Assembly (NCBI GenBank): GCA_001771815.1
Contig: MEPU01000011.1
Coordinates: forward strand, 4,670-68,669
Source: Bdellovibrionales bacterium RIFCSPHIGHO2_01_FULL_40_29
Lineage (GTDB): Bacteria > Bdellovibrionota > Bdellovibrionia > Bdellovibrionales > Bdellovibrionaceae
Length of the DNA: 64,000 bases
Reading direction: 5' to 3'
Below the pieces are notes generated by a model, which worked only from the letters and a program-made list of their open reading frames with translations, ran no database searches and had not been told where the DNA came from. The number at the start of each line of letters is the position of its first letter. Position 1 is the first letter of the stretch. The position numbers were made by a program, and so were the translations under genes. Positions 36,147-44,841 of this stretch are shown here, in pieces.

Positions 36147-36917
36147 ATGATTGTGGCTGATTATACATTTTATGATAAATTCTACGCCCCTCACACTCAT
36201 TTTCCAAAGTTACGTAAATCTTATCATAAATTACCATCACTTTATTCTTTTGATCTCGAACAAGCACGGCTTGAGTATTTAAATATATGTAAAGTTACTC
36301 CCCTAAAGCCATTTGAATTCTTGGGGAACAATGGCAACCTGAGAAAACGCATCAGCTACCAAGGACTTGGCTTATCCTCACGGGTTTCAAAAGAAAGCTG
36401 CTATGACGCGCTATCGCTATATAATCCACAGGGCCATATAGATATTTTCAAAACTTTTGCAAAATCGTCCGACACCCTCCCCCCTGAAAATCGCGAAATT
36501 GAGAAACTTGATGAATCAGGGTTTTCTATACTAACTTCAGCATGCAATAGTTTTTATTCCAATATCATAGGTCGCTTTAAATCACCTTTTACCAAAGTTA
36601 GATTCTTAGAATTAAAACCTGGAGGCATGATTCCAAATCATTTTGATTTTCCTTATTATCAGGGAATCCGAATTCATGCCTGTCTGCATTCAAATCAAAA
36701 TGTAATCTGGAATGTTGAGGGGGAAGAGTTTAGCATCCCCAGCGATGGACATTTTTATTGGTTTGACACGGGAAAATACCATTCCGTAGTAAATAATAGC
36801 AATGAAAGTCGTATCGTACTCAGCATCAATCTGTCTGTCTATTTTGATAGATCTGGGAATCCACTGCATGATGCAAACACTGACTTATTTCAATTAATAG
36901 ACCAAGGCTTAATATGA
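36147..36917 (+). CDS. Asp/Asn hydroxylase-like Fe(II)/2-oxoglutarate oxygenase 3
   Basis: A 256-residue protein with His165-Phe-Asp167, His212 and Arg222 (SRIVLSINLSVYF). The segment VRFLELKPGGMIPNHFD and the PSDGHFYWFDTGKYHSVVNNSNES block are the same as in the sister enzymes. It is the first gene of a plus-strand operon: its TGA overlaps the ATG of the radical SAM gene by four bases. The N-terminal 140 residues are specific to this copy and may bind the substrate. Confidence 0.75.
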   Translation: MIVADYTFYDKFYAPHTHFPKLRKSYHKLPSLYSFDLEQARLEYLNICKVTPLKPFEFLGNNGNLRKRISYQGLGLSSRVSKESCYDALSLYNPQGHIDIFKTFAKSSDTLPPENREIEKLDESGFSILTSACNSFYSNIIGRFKSPFTKVRFLELKPGGMIPNHFDFPYYQGIRIHACLHSNQNVIWNVEGEEFSIPSDGHFYWFDTGKYHSVVNNSNESRIVLSINLSVYFDRSGNPLHDANTDLFQLIDQGLI

Positions 36918-37786
36918 GCATTTATTACGAAGTCAAACCAGAAGATAGCGATTTTTATACGATTGGCATCGATGTTACGCATAGATGCAATATGAACTGC
37001 AAGAACTGCTATAGCCCTGAAAGATTAGTTGAAGACTTCAAAAAAAATGACCTTATCTCTGTATTTAATAATTTAAAAAAACGCACTGAAATCAGATTTA
37101 CTGGGGGCGAGCCTACCTTAAGACAAGATTTGCCTGAGCTGATCATGGCTGCAAAAAAAGCAAAGCACCGTGTTGCCATTATGACCAATGGAATAAAGTT
37201 ATCTGATCTTGAATATTGTAAAAATTTATATGACGCTGGCTTGAGGTTTGTTTGTATATCCTTAAATGGCGCAGATGATGATCGCATCTACACACTTATT
37301 GATAATCAAAAATGCGCTTTTAAAAAAATGACAGCCCTTGATAATTGCATCAAAACAGGTTTTTTTATTAATATTAACCTGATTGTCGTTAAGGGTATAA
37401 ATGAACATTGCGTTTCTCGAATAATCGACATAGTTAAAAGATATAATATCAAATGCACAATTCGTTTTAGAAATATTGGACAAATTGGCAATCACATGAA
37501 ACAAGAAAACTATACCTTTCAAGAGTTACTTGATTTAATACCTAACTTGCTAAATATACAAAAACCAAACTACCAGGCTTATCATAAAGTTAATGGCCAC
37601 GATGAAGATCATAATGTATTATTCCCTTTATCCAACGAACCAAGTAATAAAATATGGATAAAAATTACCGACTGGGCTCCAGTCAATTCAAATATCCCAG
37701 ACCCTGGGAGCAAGCGCCGAGGACGTCTCACGCAAAATTTAATGATTGCACCATTCTTTGAAAATGTAGAATTAAATGGATATTAA
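36914..37786 (+). CDS. MoaA-like radical SAM enzyme
   Basis: A 290-residue protein with the [4Fe-4S] motif Cys25-x3-Cys29-x2-Cys32 (RCNMNCKNCY), the GGEP loop at 64-67 (FTGGEPTLR), and IMTNGI and ISLNG strands of the TIM barrel. The C-terminal 90 residues contain no Cys, so the auxiliary cluster of SPASM or MoaA proteins is missing, although GSKRRGRLTQN recalls the Arg-rich tail of MoaA. It generates a 5'-deoxyadenosyl radical; the substrate is unknown. Overlaps both neighbours, so it is part of a translationally coupled operon. Confidence 0.85.
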   Translation: MSIYYEVKPEDSDFYTIGIDVTHRCNMNCKNCYSPERLVEDFKKNDLISVFNNLKKRTEIRFTGGEPTLRQDLPELIMAAKKAKHRVAIMTNGIKLSDLEYCKNLYDAGLRFVCISLNGADDDRIYTLIDNQKCAFKKMTALDNCIKTGFFININLIVVKGINEHCVSRIIDIVKRYNIKCTIRFRNIGQIGNHMKQENYTFQELLDLIPNLLNIQKPNYQAYHKVNGHDEDHNVLFPLSNEPSNKIWIKITDWAPVNSNIPDPGSKRRGRLTQNLMIAPFFENVELNGY

Positions 37787-38348
37787 GGTTTTCAACAAAA
37801 CAATATTCGACGATCTCCATTTATTTTTAAAAGGTAGAAAAGTTTGGAAGCAGCTTGAAATGACTGACTCCGAAATTATCGATACCCTAAGTAGCTATTT
37901 AAATAGCCAAAACAAAAAATTGTATGTCTTGTTTCAAAATAATAAAATAAAAGCCACTCTCGGCGTTTTTGAATGGATGCGATTACCTTACTACACAATT
38001 ATAGATTATTATTGTGATTACGAAGGGAAACTGTCTAACTACAAAATATATAATGAAAAGCTATGGACCCATGTTATCTCAAGCATGGAAGATGTCGGAA
38101 GACACAGTTTTTACTGGTGCATAAAATCATATCCCCTTGCTAATTTAAAAAAAAGAGAAGAGCCTCAATTAGTCAAAATTATTCCTATTTTAAAAAAATA
38201 TCAGTTTAACATCGAAGCAATTGTTGAAAGCAACGATTCCAGTAAGTTTGAAATTTACAACAGCTTTGTCACAAAAAAATTTAATGGAGTATATCAAATT
38301 AAGCGCGCAACATTAAAATCTAAGTACTTTAACTATGGAAAAAATTAA
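37776..38348 (+). CDS. Putative acyltransferase-like protein, family uncertain
   Basis: A 190-residue soluble protein. KLYVLFQNNKIKATLGVFEWM followed by YYTIIDYYCDYEG resembles the central strands of a GNAT fold, and IPILKKYQFNIEAIVE resembles the closing helix-strand, but the acetyl-CoA loop (R/Q-x-x-G-x-G/A) is not recognisable. It overlaps the radical SAM gene by 11 bases and the desaturase by 14, so it belongs to the pathway. Treat the acyltransferase idea as weak. Confidence 0.6.
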   Translation: MDIKVFNKTIFDDLHLFLKGRKVWKQLEMTDSEIIDTLSSYLNSQNKKLYVLFQNNKIKATLGVFEWMRLPYYTIIDYYCDYEGKLSNYKIYNEKLWTHVISSMEDVGRHSFYWCIKSYPLANLKKREEPQLVKIIPILKKYQFNIEAIVESNDSSKFEIYNSFVTKKFNGVYQIKRATLKSKYFNYGKN

Positions 38349-39150
38349 TTTAAAAAAAATTTCAATAATACTAACAATGCATGGACTTGCTCTTGCTTCT
38401 TTTGGTGAGATCAATAAGTTGAATTTCACATCATGGTTCATAGCTCATATTTTATTTGCAACTTTAGGTGTTTCAGTCGGCTATCACAGATACTTTTCAC
38501 ATAAATCCTTTACCCCCCATCAAATGACTGAAAAAATCATTGCCCTTGTAAGCACACTTTGCTTTCAAGGAGGAATTATAACCTGGGCTGCACAGCACAG
38601 GGCCCATCACCTATATTCAGACAATCATGGTGACCCGCACAGCGCCAATCGTGGTTTCTTTTGGTCTCATATGAAGTGGATGTTTTATGACAATCCAAAC
38701 GGATTCACTATGGCTGCACACACAAAGCGAATCCGAGATTTAACTAAAAATAATTTCCTGGTCTCTTTAAATAAAAAATCAAACCTCATAAATATCTTAT
38801 TCTTAATGTCACTACTGGTCTTTTGTTTTCTTATCAACAGACCGTACTTATTTTTTTGGATAGGCCCTTTACGTATTGTCACCGTCTGGCATTTAACTTG
38901 GCTTACAAACAGCTACGTGCACAATGCGCATAACCAATCTCATTTAAAAAAGCCTTATAAAAAATCTTTATTTTTAAAAATATTTATGGGAGGTGAAGGT
39001 GATCACGAACATCACCATAATTTTCAATATCTAGCAACCAATTCTTACAAGATATCAAATTTTGACATGGGGTTTTATCTCATAGAATTACTCTACAAAT
39101 TGAATCTAATCTCTAGTTTTAAATTGACGATTATTACTGATGATAAATAA
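38335..39150 (+). CDS. Membrane fatty-acid (acyl-CoA/acyl-lipid) desaturase
   Basis: A 271-residue integral membrane di-iron enzyme of the delta-9 desaturase class. The three His boxes are HRYFSH at 51-56, HRAHH at 88-92 and the third as GDHEHHHNF at 222-230, with NAHNQSH at 198-203 giving the extra ligand. Hydrophobic spans flank them (about 12-45, 65-85, 150-200). It places a double bond in an acyl chain. Its location in an operon with a FeeM-like N-acyltransferase suggests that it shapes the acyl group of the pathway product; this is inference. Confidence 0.88.
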   Translation: MEKINLKKISIILTMHGLALASFGEINKLNFTSWFIAHILFATLGVSVGYHRYFSHKSFTPHQMTEKIIALVSTLCFQGGIITWAAQHRAHHLYSDNHGDPHSANRGFFWSHMKWMFYDNPNGFTMAAHTKRIRDLTKNNFLVSLNKKSNLINILFLMSLLVFCFLINRPYLFFWIGPLRIVTVWHLTWLTNSYVHNAHNQSHLKKPYKKSLFLKIFMGGEGDHEHHHNFQYLATNSYKISNFDMGFYLIELLYKLNLISSFKLTIITDDK

Positions 39151-39769
39151 TTTTGAATTTAAAATTATAGAGACAATGGAAGAGCAAGTTGTAGATCTAT
39201 TTAAGAATAGCTACACTGCAAAATATAATAAAAACTTCAAATTCAACAAAATTATCTGGTCTCATCTGGAAAGACAATCATTACACCTTGGCCTATATAA
39301 CAAGAAAAATTTAGTATCTTACCTACGACTCAGCCTAATTCATGACTTCTATTCTTTGCATTACGAAGTTCAATTAAATCTAAACAAGAATATGGACTTA
39401 GTCCCCTGCGCCCTAACTACTCGCGCCTGCACTGATTTAAAGTTTCAAAATCTTAATTTACATAAAATTCTTAGATTACGCGCTCTTGAAATTATTAATT
39501 TTTTAAATATAGATAATCTTTTTTGCACATTAGAAAAAAAATCAAATCAATACAGTAATTTAATTAAACTAGGTTACAAACCCGTTATTTCAAGTAAAAG
39601 TTGGAACGATAGTTATATTGAAAATAATTCCGATGTCGTACTTATGAATTTAAAGGGACATATGAATATTCAAGCGGCTATTGAAAACTTAACACACCAA
39701 TTAAAAATTGAAAACCTAAGATTCGACAGTAAAACGGCAGAAATCATCAAGAATACTTTAAATATGTAA
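39140..39769 (+). CDS. FeeM-like N-acyltransferase candidate 1
   Basis: A 209-residue protein with a pattern like N-acyl amino acid synthases of the GNAT/autoinducer-synthase type: LVSYLRLSL, the TTRACTDLKFQNLNLHKILRLRALEI core and LEKKSNQYSNLIKLGYKPV. Along its length it resembles the protein at 45784-46398 (shared T/A-R-A-x-T, L-H-x-x-L-R-x-R-A-L-E-I, S/C-x-L-E-K-K/R-S-x-x). It overlaps the desaturase gene by 11 bases. Likely reaction: transfer of an acyl chain from an acyl carrier or CoA to an amine, inferred from fold only. Confidence 0.62.
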   Translation: MINNFEFKIIETMEEQVVDLFKNSYTAKYNKNFKFNKIIWSHLERQSLHLGLYNKKNLVSYLRLSLIHDFYSLHYEVQLNLNKNMDLVPCALTTRACTDLKFQNLNLHKILRLRALEIINFLNIDNLFCTLEKKSNQYSNLIKLGYKPVISSKSWNDSYIENNSDVVLMNLKGHMNIQAAIENLTHQLKIENLRFDSKTAEIIKNTLNM

Positions 39770-39775
39770 AAGGAA

Positions 39776-40453
39776 TTGCTTATCGAAACAATTAATATCT
39801 GTGAAATTCAAAATAAATACTTTCAAGCAAACTTTGAAATAATCAAAATATCCTGCCAGATTGATGTTGAAAAATCTTATTCCATCATACAAAAATATAT
39901 TTCAAAGTTTGGCTTGATGAAAAAAGATGGGTACTCAACTTATGAAGGAATTGGATTGCAGTATCATGATTCACATAATATTTATTTTGACTCAATAATG
40001 TCTTCAGATTACACGAACTCCAAAAAAGTCATATATAATAAAATTAATCCACTAGGTGAAGACTTAGTCGATATCTACAATACATTTTCTAATATTAGAT
40101 TATCTCGAGGAAGGGTGATTATAGCCAAGCCGGGATTTAGAATGGCAAGTCATACCGATGGAGCCCATATAAATACACTGCACATTCCGATATTAAGTAG
40201 TCCTGATTCAATTATTGTCATTAATAATACTTCTTATCATCTTCCTGCAGATGGTTCTGCTTATCTAGTCAATGCAACAATGCCTCACTATGCTTATAAC
40301 AATTCTGCCGAAAGCGATAGAGTACATATAACGTTTCCCATTGGGCCGCCGTCTTTTAAATCTTGGAAAAGAGCTGATCTTGCCAAGTATGATGATTATT
40401 TTAGAATGATGAATATTGATATCACAGCGTTTAAACTTGAAATTAGCGATTAA
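39776..40453 (+). CDS. Asp/Asn hydroxylase-like Fe(II)/2-oxoglutarate oxygenase 4
   Basis: A 225-residue paralogue of the protein at 34074-34784. Iron ligands His126-Thr-Asp128 and His171, co-substrate Arg182 (SDRVHITFPIGPPSFKSW). The block LPADGSAYLVNATMPHYAYNN is shared almost word for word with oxygenase 5. It starts at a TTG only a base or two after AAAAGGA, an unusually short spacing; no ATG lies near and the alignment with oxygenase 1 supports the start. Six bases separate it from the N-acyltransferase gene. Confidence 0.75.
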   Translation: MLIETINICEIQNKYFQANFEIIKISCQIDVEKSYSIIQKYISKFGLMKKDGYSTYEGIGLQYHDSHNIYFDSIMSSDYTNSKKVIYNKINPLGEDLVDIYNTFSNIRLSRGRVIIAKPGFRMASHTDGAHINTLHIPILSSPDSIIVINNTSYHLPADGSAYLVNATMPHYAYNNSAESDRVHITFPIGPPSFKSWKRADLAKYDDYFRMMNIDITAFKLEISD

Positions 40454-40471
40454 TCCTGCAACAGTATTTGC

Positions 40472-41089
40472 ATGATCTCAGAAAAATGGAACATTAAATT
40501 TGATATCAATAGATTGCAAGAACACCTGAAACAATTTGTCATAAATAAAGAGATCACGCGGCAATCTTCGGCATTTGGTGGTTGGTCCGTTCTGTCCTCA
40601 GACGGAGACTATAAAGATGGGTGGCAACAGGGACACCTGCTTTATCGCAAAGGCGTCAGTGAAGAACAAAAAAAAATAACTCGCTCACAAATGAACAAAA
40701 AATTTTCTGAATACACCATTGAAACAGAAATATGCCACGGCTATCTTCTAGAGGTAATTAATACAATCCGCACTCACAAATTGCATCCGGCGCGTGCCCG
40801 AATTATTTGCCTGACAGCCGGAATGAGCTGTAGTTGGCACCGCGACGCCGCCGAAGGCATCTATGCTGTGCGACTGCATATTCCCATCATAACCAACGAC
40901 GGTTGTTTTTTCGAAACAGAAACCGAATCTGAACATTTACCAGCGGATGGATCCGCTTATTTTATTCATGTTAATCGAGAACATCGGGTCGTCAATAAGG
41001 GAAATGAAGATCGCTATCATTTGGTGATGGATGTATTTGATAAGAATAATATAACTCAGTTTCATCACTATGCAAAATCCAACTCATGA
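40472..41089 (+). CDS. Asp/Asn hydroxylase-like Fe(II)/2-oxoglutarate oxygenase 5
   Basis: A 205-residue protein with His123-Arg-Asp125, His171 and Arg181 (NEDRYHLVMDVFD). The core RARIICLTAGMSCSWHRD and LPADGSAYFIHVNREHRVVNKG match its sisters. Base composition is less AT-rich than in genes 34-40 kb and closer to the rest of the window. It is the last plus-strand gene before the convergent minus-strand operon at 41107. Substrate unknown. Confidence 0.75.
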   Translation: MISEKWNIKFDINRLQEHLKQFVINKEITRQSSAFGGWSVLSSDGDYKDGWQQGHLLYRKGVSEEQKKITRSQMNKKFSEYTIETEICHGYLLEVINTIRTHKLHPARARIICLTAGMSCSWHRDAAEGIYAVRLHIPIITNDGCFFETETESEHLPADGSAYFIHVNREHRVVNKGNEDRYHLVMDVFDKNNITQFHHYAKSNS

Positions 41090-41106
41090 TATTGAATTAA
41101 AATGGA

Positions 41107-41763
41107 TCACACATGAGGCTGGTGACGTCTGAAATGATTACTAACACGAATGAGTCCGATATTTAAATCAAACGGCTGCATAACGAGATAATCAAATATC
41201 GAAACGATCGATTCTAAACTCATAGGTTGAGGAAATCCTTCGACTCCAAAAATATCTGATTTTTGTTTTGCACGTTCACGAATATTTGCAAAATCAGTAT
41301 CGACATAACCCAATTCCACTGCAGACATTTTCACTTTATTTTTCATTCCAGACAAAGAATAAGTTTCAGTAAAATCCGACAGTGCATTTTTTTGAGTCTT
41401 ATAATGAAGCTCAGCCCAACTCAGATTCCAGGATTTATAAAGACCCGATACAGAAGAAATATTAATAACATGCTCGGTGGTTTCTTTTTTAGCAAATCCT
41501 TCAGCAAGATAAATTGCGGCCAAAAGATTAGTTTCATAAGAATGACCATTAATTTTATCTGGATACAATGCCGCGTTATTAATGACAATATGAGGGGTTA
41601 GTTCCAAAAGCTTTTGGCGGAAGTGAATATCACTAATATCACCTACCATTTCTCCTGCTGATCTGGAAACTCGAATCACATTAAACTTTTTAGAAAAATG
41701 CTGACTGAGGGCTTCCCCAACTCCCCTACTGGCACCCGTAATTAAAATCGTTTTTGCTTTCAC
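41107..41763 (-). CDS. Short-chain dehydrogenase/reductase
   Basis: A 218-residue Rossmann protein: NAD(P) motif TGASRGVG (residues about 9-16), INNAA, the catalytic Ser in NISSVSG, and Tyr-x3-Lys in HYKTQK. It would oxidise an alcohol or reduce a ketone, for example one made by the oxygenases nearby. The GTG start at 41763 overlaps the stop of the B12-type radical SAM gene by four bases, which ties it to that operon. It is slightly shorter than classical SDRs of about 250 residues. Confidence 0.88.
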   Translation of the reverse strand: MKAKTILITGASRGVGEALSQHFSKKFNVIRVSRSAGEMVGDISDIHFRQKLLELTPHIVINNAALYPDKINGHSYETNLLAAIYLAEGFAKKETTEHVINISSVSGLYKSWNLSWAELHYKTQKNALSDFTETYSLSGMKNKVKMSAVELGYVDTDFANIRERAKQKSDIFGVEGFPQPMSLESIVSIFDYLVMQPFDLNIGLIRVSNHFRRHQPHV

Positions 41764-43304
41764 ATCATGTCCTTTTTAATATCTTGAAAATACGTCTCTA
41801 GATACCCATCAAATCTTCGCACAATCTCTCTACGATTTTTTTCAATATCAACTGGTTGATTCAAAAAACTAATAATTTGTTCATGCGTGTACCCCAGTGT
41901 GCGCAGATGCGGATACATCCAAATGGTTCCAAAAATATTTGCTCGCTGTGTGTGATTTCTGTATGCTCCACTAAACTGCGTGGCTATCCGGTGGGCTTGT
42001 TCACTGTTCATTGACTGATGCTCCCAATAGCGCTTGGGCGAAAATTCAATTTTAGTAAAACCATATTTTTCAGGATTTCTAGAGTAATCTGCATAATCAA
42101 AGATTAGCTTGTCAAAATTTTCAGTATAGGGCATCAACCCCAATGCACCAAAAGTTACAAAATCAAAAACATCATTTTCGACAAGCCACTTATATGTTCC
42201 ATTGAGACTGGCCTCATCATCGCCCGGAAGGCCTATAATAAAAGACGCCTCAGCCAGACATTGATTCTTAAATCGAGAACGATATCTGATGAATAAGTCC
42301 TTCACTAAATCCGGATGGGTTCCTTTTCCTGCAGCCAGCGCGGCTTCATATTTGAAGGATTCTATCCCCCAGTACAGACCACGAGCTCCTGAGGCCAACA
42401 TCAAATCCAAGGTTTCGTTGAATTTAACGGCAACGTCGACTCGGGCATAAGAAACCCAATCAATTTTAAATGGTAATGACAGAAACATCTGACACACATC
42501 TTCAACTTTTTTTCGAGTGTCATTAAAACAATCATCACAAAAATGATACACTGTTGTTCCAAACAATTCATAATTACGAATCATTTCATTTTTTAATTGC
42601 GAAATGTCTTTTTTATCACTTTTCTTTTTTTCATAATGACAAAACTTACAATTATAAAGACACCCTCGACTGATTTCAATCGGAAGAGATTCTTTGACCT
42701 GAATACCCCATTTATTTTGAAAATGGCACACAGGACATAAATTTTGATTCTTCATTGGTTCTGATTGATAGATAAATCGTTCTGTCGATTCTATTTTTAA
42801 ATTTTTACTTTTATTGCTCTGACAGTATTCAATAAACGATTGATCCGCGGCTCCAAAAAAAACATGATCAAAATGCTGATAATATTCAGGTCGCCAATGC
42901 GCAAACTGAGCCTTAACACCACCTAAAACCAATTTACAATCTGGACTGATAGCCGTTATTTTATTTTTTAACTCTTGGGTCCAACGGAGCAATTCATCAC
43001 CGGAATTGAACCACAGATCTCCAGAATAATAATTAGTAACGCCATCCGATCTATTACCCTTGGAGGCTTTCGCCTTTTCTGCAGGGAATAAGAATGTTGA
43101 TGAAATCCCCACAACTTTAAGATCTGGAGACAAAAATTGATCGATGTAACTGAAAAAATCAGAATGTCGTGTAAAAAAATCAATCACCTGGCAACTGATT
43201 CCAGCCGTTTCCAGCTGACTCGCTAGCACATAAGGACCTATATAGCGGGTGGCACCGTAATTACCAAAAACAAAGTTATCAGACAGCAATAAAACTTCAC
43301 TCAT
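41760..43304 (-). CDS. B12-binding-type radical SAM enzyme
   Basis: A 514-residue protein. Residues 1-160 form a cobalamin-binding-like Rossmann domain (GATRYIGPYVLASQLETAGISCQVIDFF, VVGISSTF, LVLGGVKAQF). An extra Cys190-x2-Cys193 pair lies before the radical SAM cluster Cys215-x3-Cys219-x2-Cys222 (SRGCLYNCKFCHYE). The later strands ASFIIGLPGDDEASLNGT and the C-terminal helices fit the BchE/TIGR-type family. No DxHxxG motif is visible, so cobalamin may be bound base-off or not at all. Many relatives methylate unreactive carbons; the reaction here is unknown. Confidence 0.82.
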   Translation of the reverse strand: MSEVLLLSDNFVFGNYGATRYIGPYVLASQLETAGISCQVIDFFTRHSDFFSYIDQFLSPDLKVVGISSTFLFPAEKAKASKGNRSDGVTNYYSGDLWFNSGDELLRWTQELKNKITAISPDCKLVLGGVKAQFAHWRPEYYQHFDHVFFGAADQSFIEYCQSNKSKNLKIESTERFIYQSEPMKNQNLCPVCHFQNKWGIQVKESLPIEISRGCLYNCKFCHYEKKKSDKKDISQLKNEMIRNYELFGTTVYHFCDDCFNDTRKKVEDVCQMFLSLPFKIDWVSYARVDVAVKFNETLDLMLASGARGLYWGIESFKYEAALAAGKGTHPDLVKDLFIRYRSRFKNQCLAEASFIIGLPGDDEASLNGTYKWLVENDVFDFVTFGALGLMPYTENFDKLIFDYADYSRNPEKYGFTKIEFSPKRYWEHQSMNSEQAHRIATQFSGAYRNHTQRANIFGTIWMYPHLRTLGYTHEQIISFLNQPVDIEKNRREIVRRFDGYLETYFQDIKKDMM

Positions 43305-43315
43305 GACATTTTCAG

Positions 43316-43990
43316 CTACTTAACTAAAAAGCTCTGGATGGCTTTTTGAATATTTTTTTGGTTGAGCTGCAAGCTTATAGCAAACGTATAGGCATCCTTG
43401 GTGAAGGAAAAAACGGAATGCGGTTTCAGGGCATTAAATAAATAGGCCCGTCCCACCTCATATTTAATTTTTTTATCGTCATAAATAAAGTACAAATCAT
43501 TTTCTCCGCAGTTATTTAGAGCAATAAAAATTCTAAAATAATCTGGAACCTGATACTTGATGGATTGATCTCTATGAGGTGGAAAAAAACCACCCGCAGA
43601 AAATTTCACAATTCGACACCTACCAAGACCATCCTCAAAAGTTGTTAAAATATTTTGAATAGCTGTTACTTTTTTAAAAACCTCCGTCGGACGACAAAAA
43701 TCATTTTCAGAATAGACCTTTCCGGTTCTTTGACTAAACTCATAAAGGCTTTGCAAATCGGGCTCGCCGGAAAGACCACCATCTAATGATGTTACACTTA
43801 AACCCATTCTTCCGGTGTCACCCTTGTGCTTATTGTAAACGACCCAGTCATTGTCAAACTGTTTGATTTCATTTAAAAATAAATCTGTATCAATTTTAAA
43901 GTTCAGGGGAATAAAGTCACCATAGATGAATAATTGCTGATACAGAGAAAGTCGACTTGTGTTTACTTTTTCAATGATTTCTTGCGACAT
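43316..43990 (-). CDS. Asp/Asn hydroxylase-like oxygenase 6 (lacks the usual Arg)
   Basis: A 224-residue protein with His139-Arg-Asp141 in SAGGFFPPHRDQS and His191 in EVGRAYLFNALKPHSVF. After the distal His the sister enzymes have an Arg about ten residues on; here the stretch reads FTKDAYTFAISLQL with no Arg, so co-substrate binding must differ or activity may be changed. It overlaps the HTTM gene by 28 bases and precedes the radical SAM gene by 11, all on one operon. Confidence 0.7.
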   Translation of the reverse strand: MSQEIIEKVNTSRLSLYQQLFIYGDFIPLNFKIDTDLFLNEIKQFDNDWVVYNKHKGDTGRMGLSVTSLDGGLSGEPDLQSLYEFSQRTGKVYSENDFCRPTEVFKKVTAIQNILTTFEDGLGRCRIVKFSAGGFFPPHRDQSIKYQVPDYFRIFIALNNCGENDLYFIYDDKKIKYEVGRAYLFNALKPHSVFSFTKDAYTFAISLQLNQKNIQKAIQSFLVK

Positions 43991-44841
43991 ATATCCTCAC
44001 CAATTGGAATGATCCATGGAAAATACAGTATCATCCATGGAGTGAAACTAATATACATTAAAATCTTAATTCCTATTTGCATCAAGGCCAAACTCATCAC
44101 AATGTAAATACCATTCTTTTTTAAAAAAATTGTCAGCAGAGCCATAATTTCGACAAGAACAACTAGAAAAGCCAGGATCTTAATACTGGTTGGATATCCC
44201 AAAACAAACTGATTGATCTGGCTAAATCTATTGTAGTCCAGATGTCCCTCGTGCATATAATTTTGAATAGCCATCATGTTCTGCAAACTATTTTCAGTAA
44301 ACCACGCCGTTCCTGAATTCATCAGCTTTGATAGCCCTGCAAAAAAGAAAGCCAATGCAAAATAAATTTTTAAAAAAGTAAAAATATAGCTTTTAGAAAC
44401 AATTTTTGTTTTTCTGAAATAATTATCCACCGAGTATCGGCCCGGGCTTCCATTGATCACCCATAATAACAAGACCAAACCTATCGGATAAATATAATGA
44501 TTGCTATAACATGATCCCAGAGCATGCAGTATCAGTATAGAAAAAGAAATAAAAGTCATGAAGGCTGAAAATCGAAATAAAAAACCCACTGCCGAAAAAA
44601 TTGAAAACACGACCATGACTGACGAAATCCAACGGATCGAGTCAGCTGTTAAACGGAACGGCAATGAATAAAAAACATAATCACTACACTGGGAAAGTTG
44701 ATTGATTTCAATAAACTTAATAAAATACTCTTTTGATGGCATAACAAAAATCAGCACCAGAAAAGTTGCCATCCTTAATAAGGCATGACTGATGTCTAGC
44801 TCGCTATCTTCAATTTTAAAACTAAGGTAGCGCTTGAACAT
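43963..44841 (-). CDS. HTTM-like integral membrane protein
   Basis: A 292-residue polytopic protein with about six to seven hydrophobic spans. It has the HTTM/vitamin K gamma-carboxylase-like pattern: RWISSVMVVFSIFSAVGFLFRFSAF, LHALGSCYSNHYIYPIGLVLLLW, INGSPGRYSVDNYF, LKIYFALAFFFAGLSKLMNSGTAWF, and ILAFLVVLVEIMALL. Gamma-carboxylases of this superfamily use reduced quinone, but the catalytic Lys cannot be assigned here. It overlaps both neighbours, including a small membrane protein that may be its subunit. Confidence 0.72.
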   Translation of the reverse strand: MFKRYLSFKIEDSELDISHALLRMATFLVLIFVMPSKEYFIKFIEINQLSQCSDYVFYSLPFRLTADSIRWISSVMVVFSIFSAVGFLFRFSAFMTFISFSILILHALGSCYSNHYIYPIGLVLLLWVINGSPGRYSVDNYFRKTKIVSKSYIFTFLKIYFALAFFFAGLSKLMNSGTAWFTENSLQNMMAIQNYMHEGHLDYNRFSQINQFVLGYPTSIKILAFLVVLVEIMALLTIFLKKNGIYIVMSLALMQIGIKILMYISFTPWMILYFPWIIPIGEDICRKKSLKK

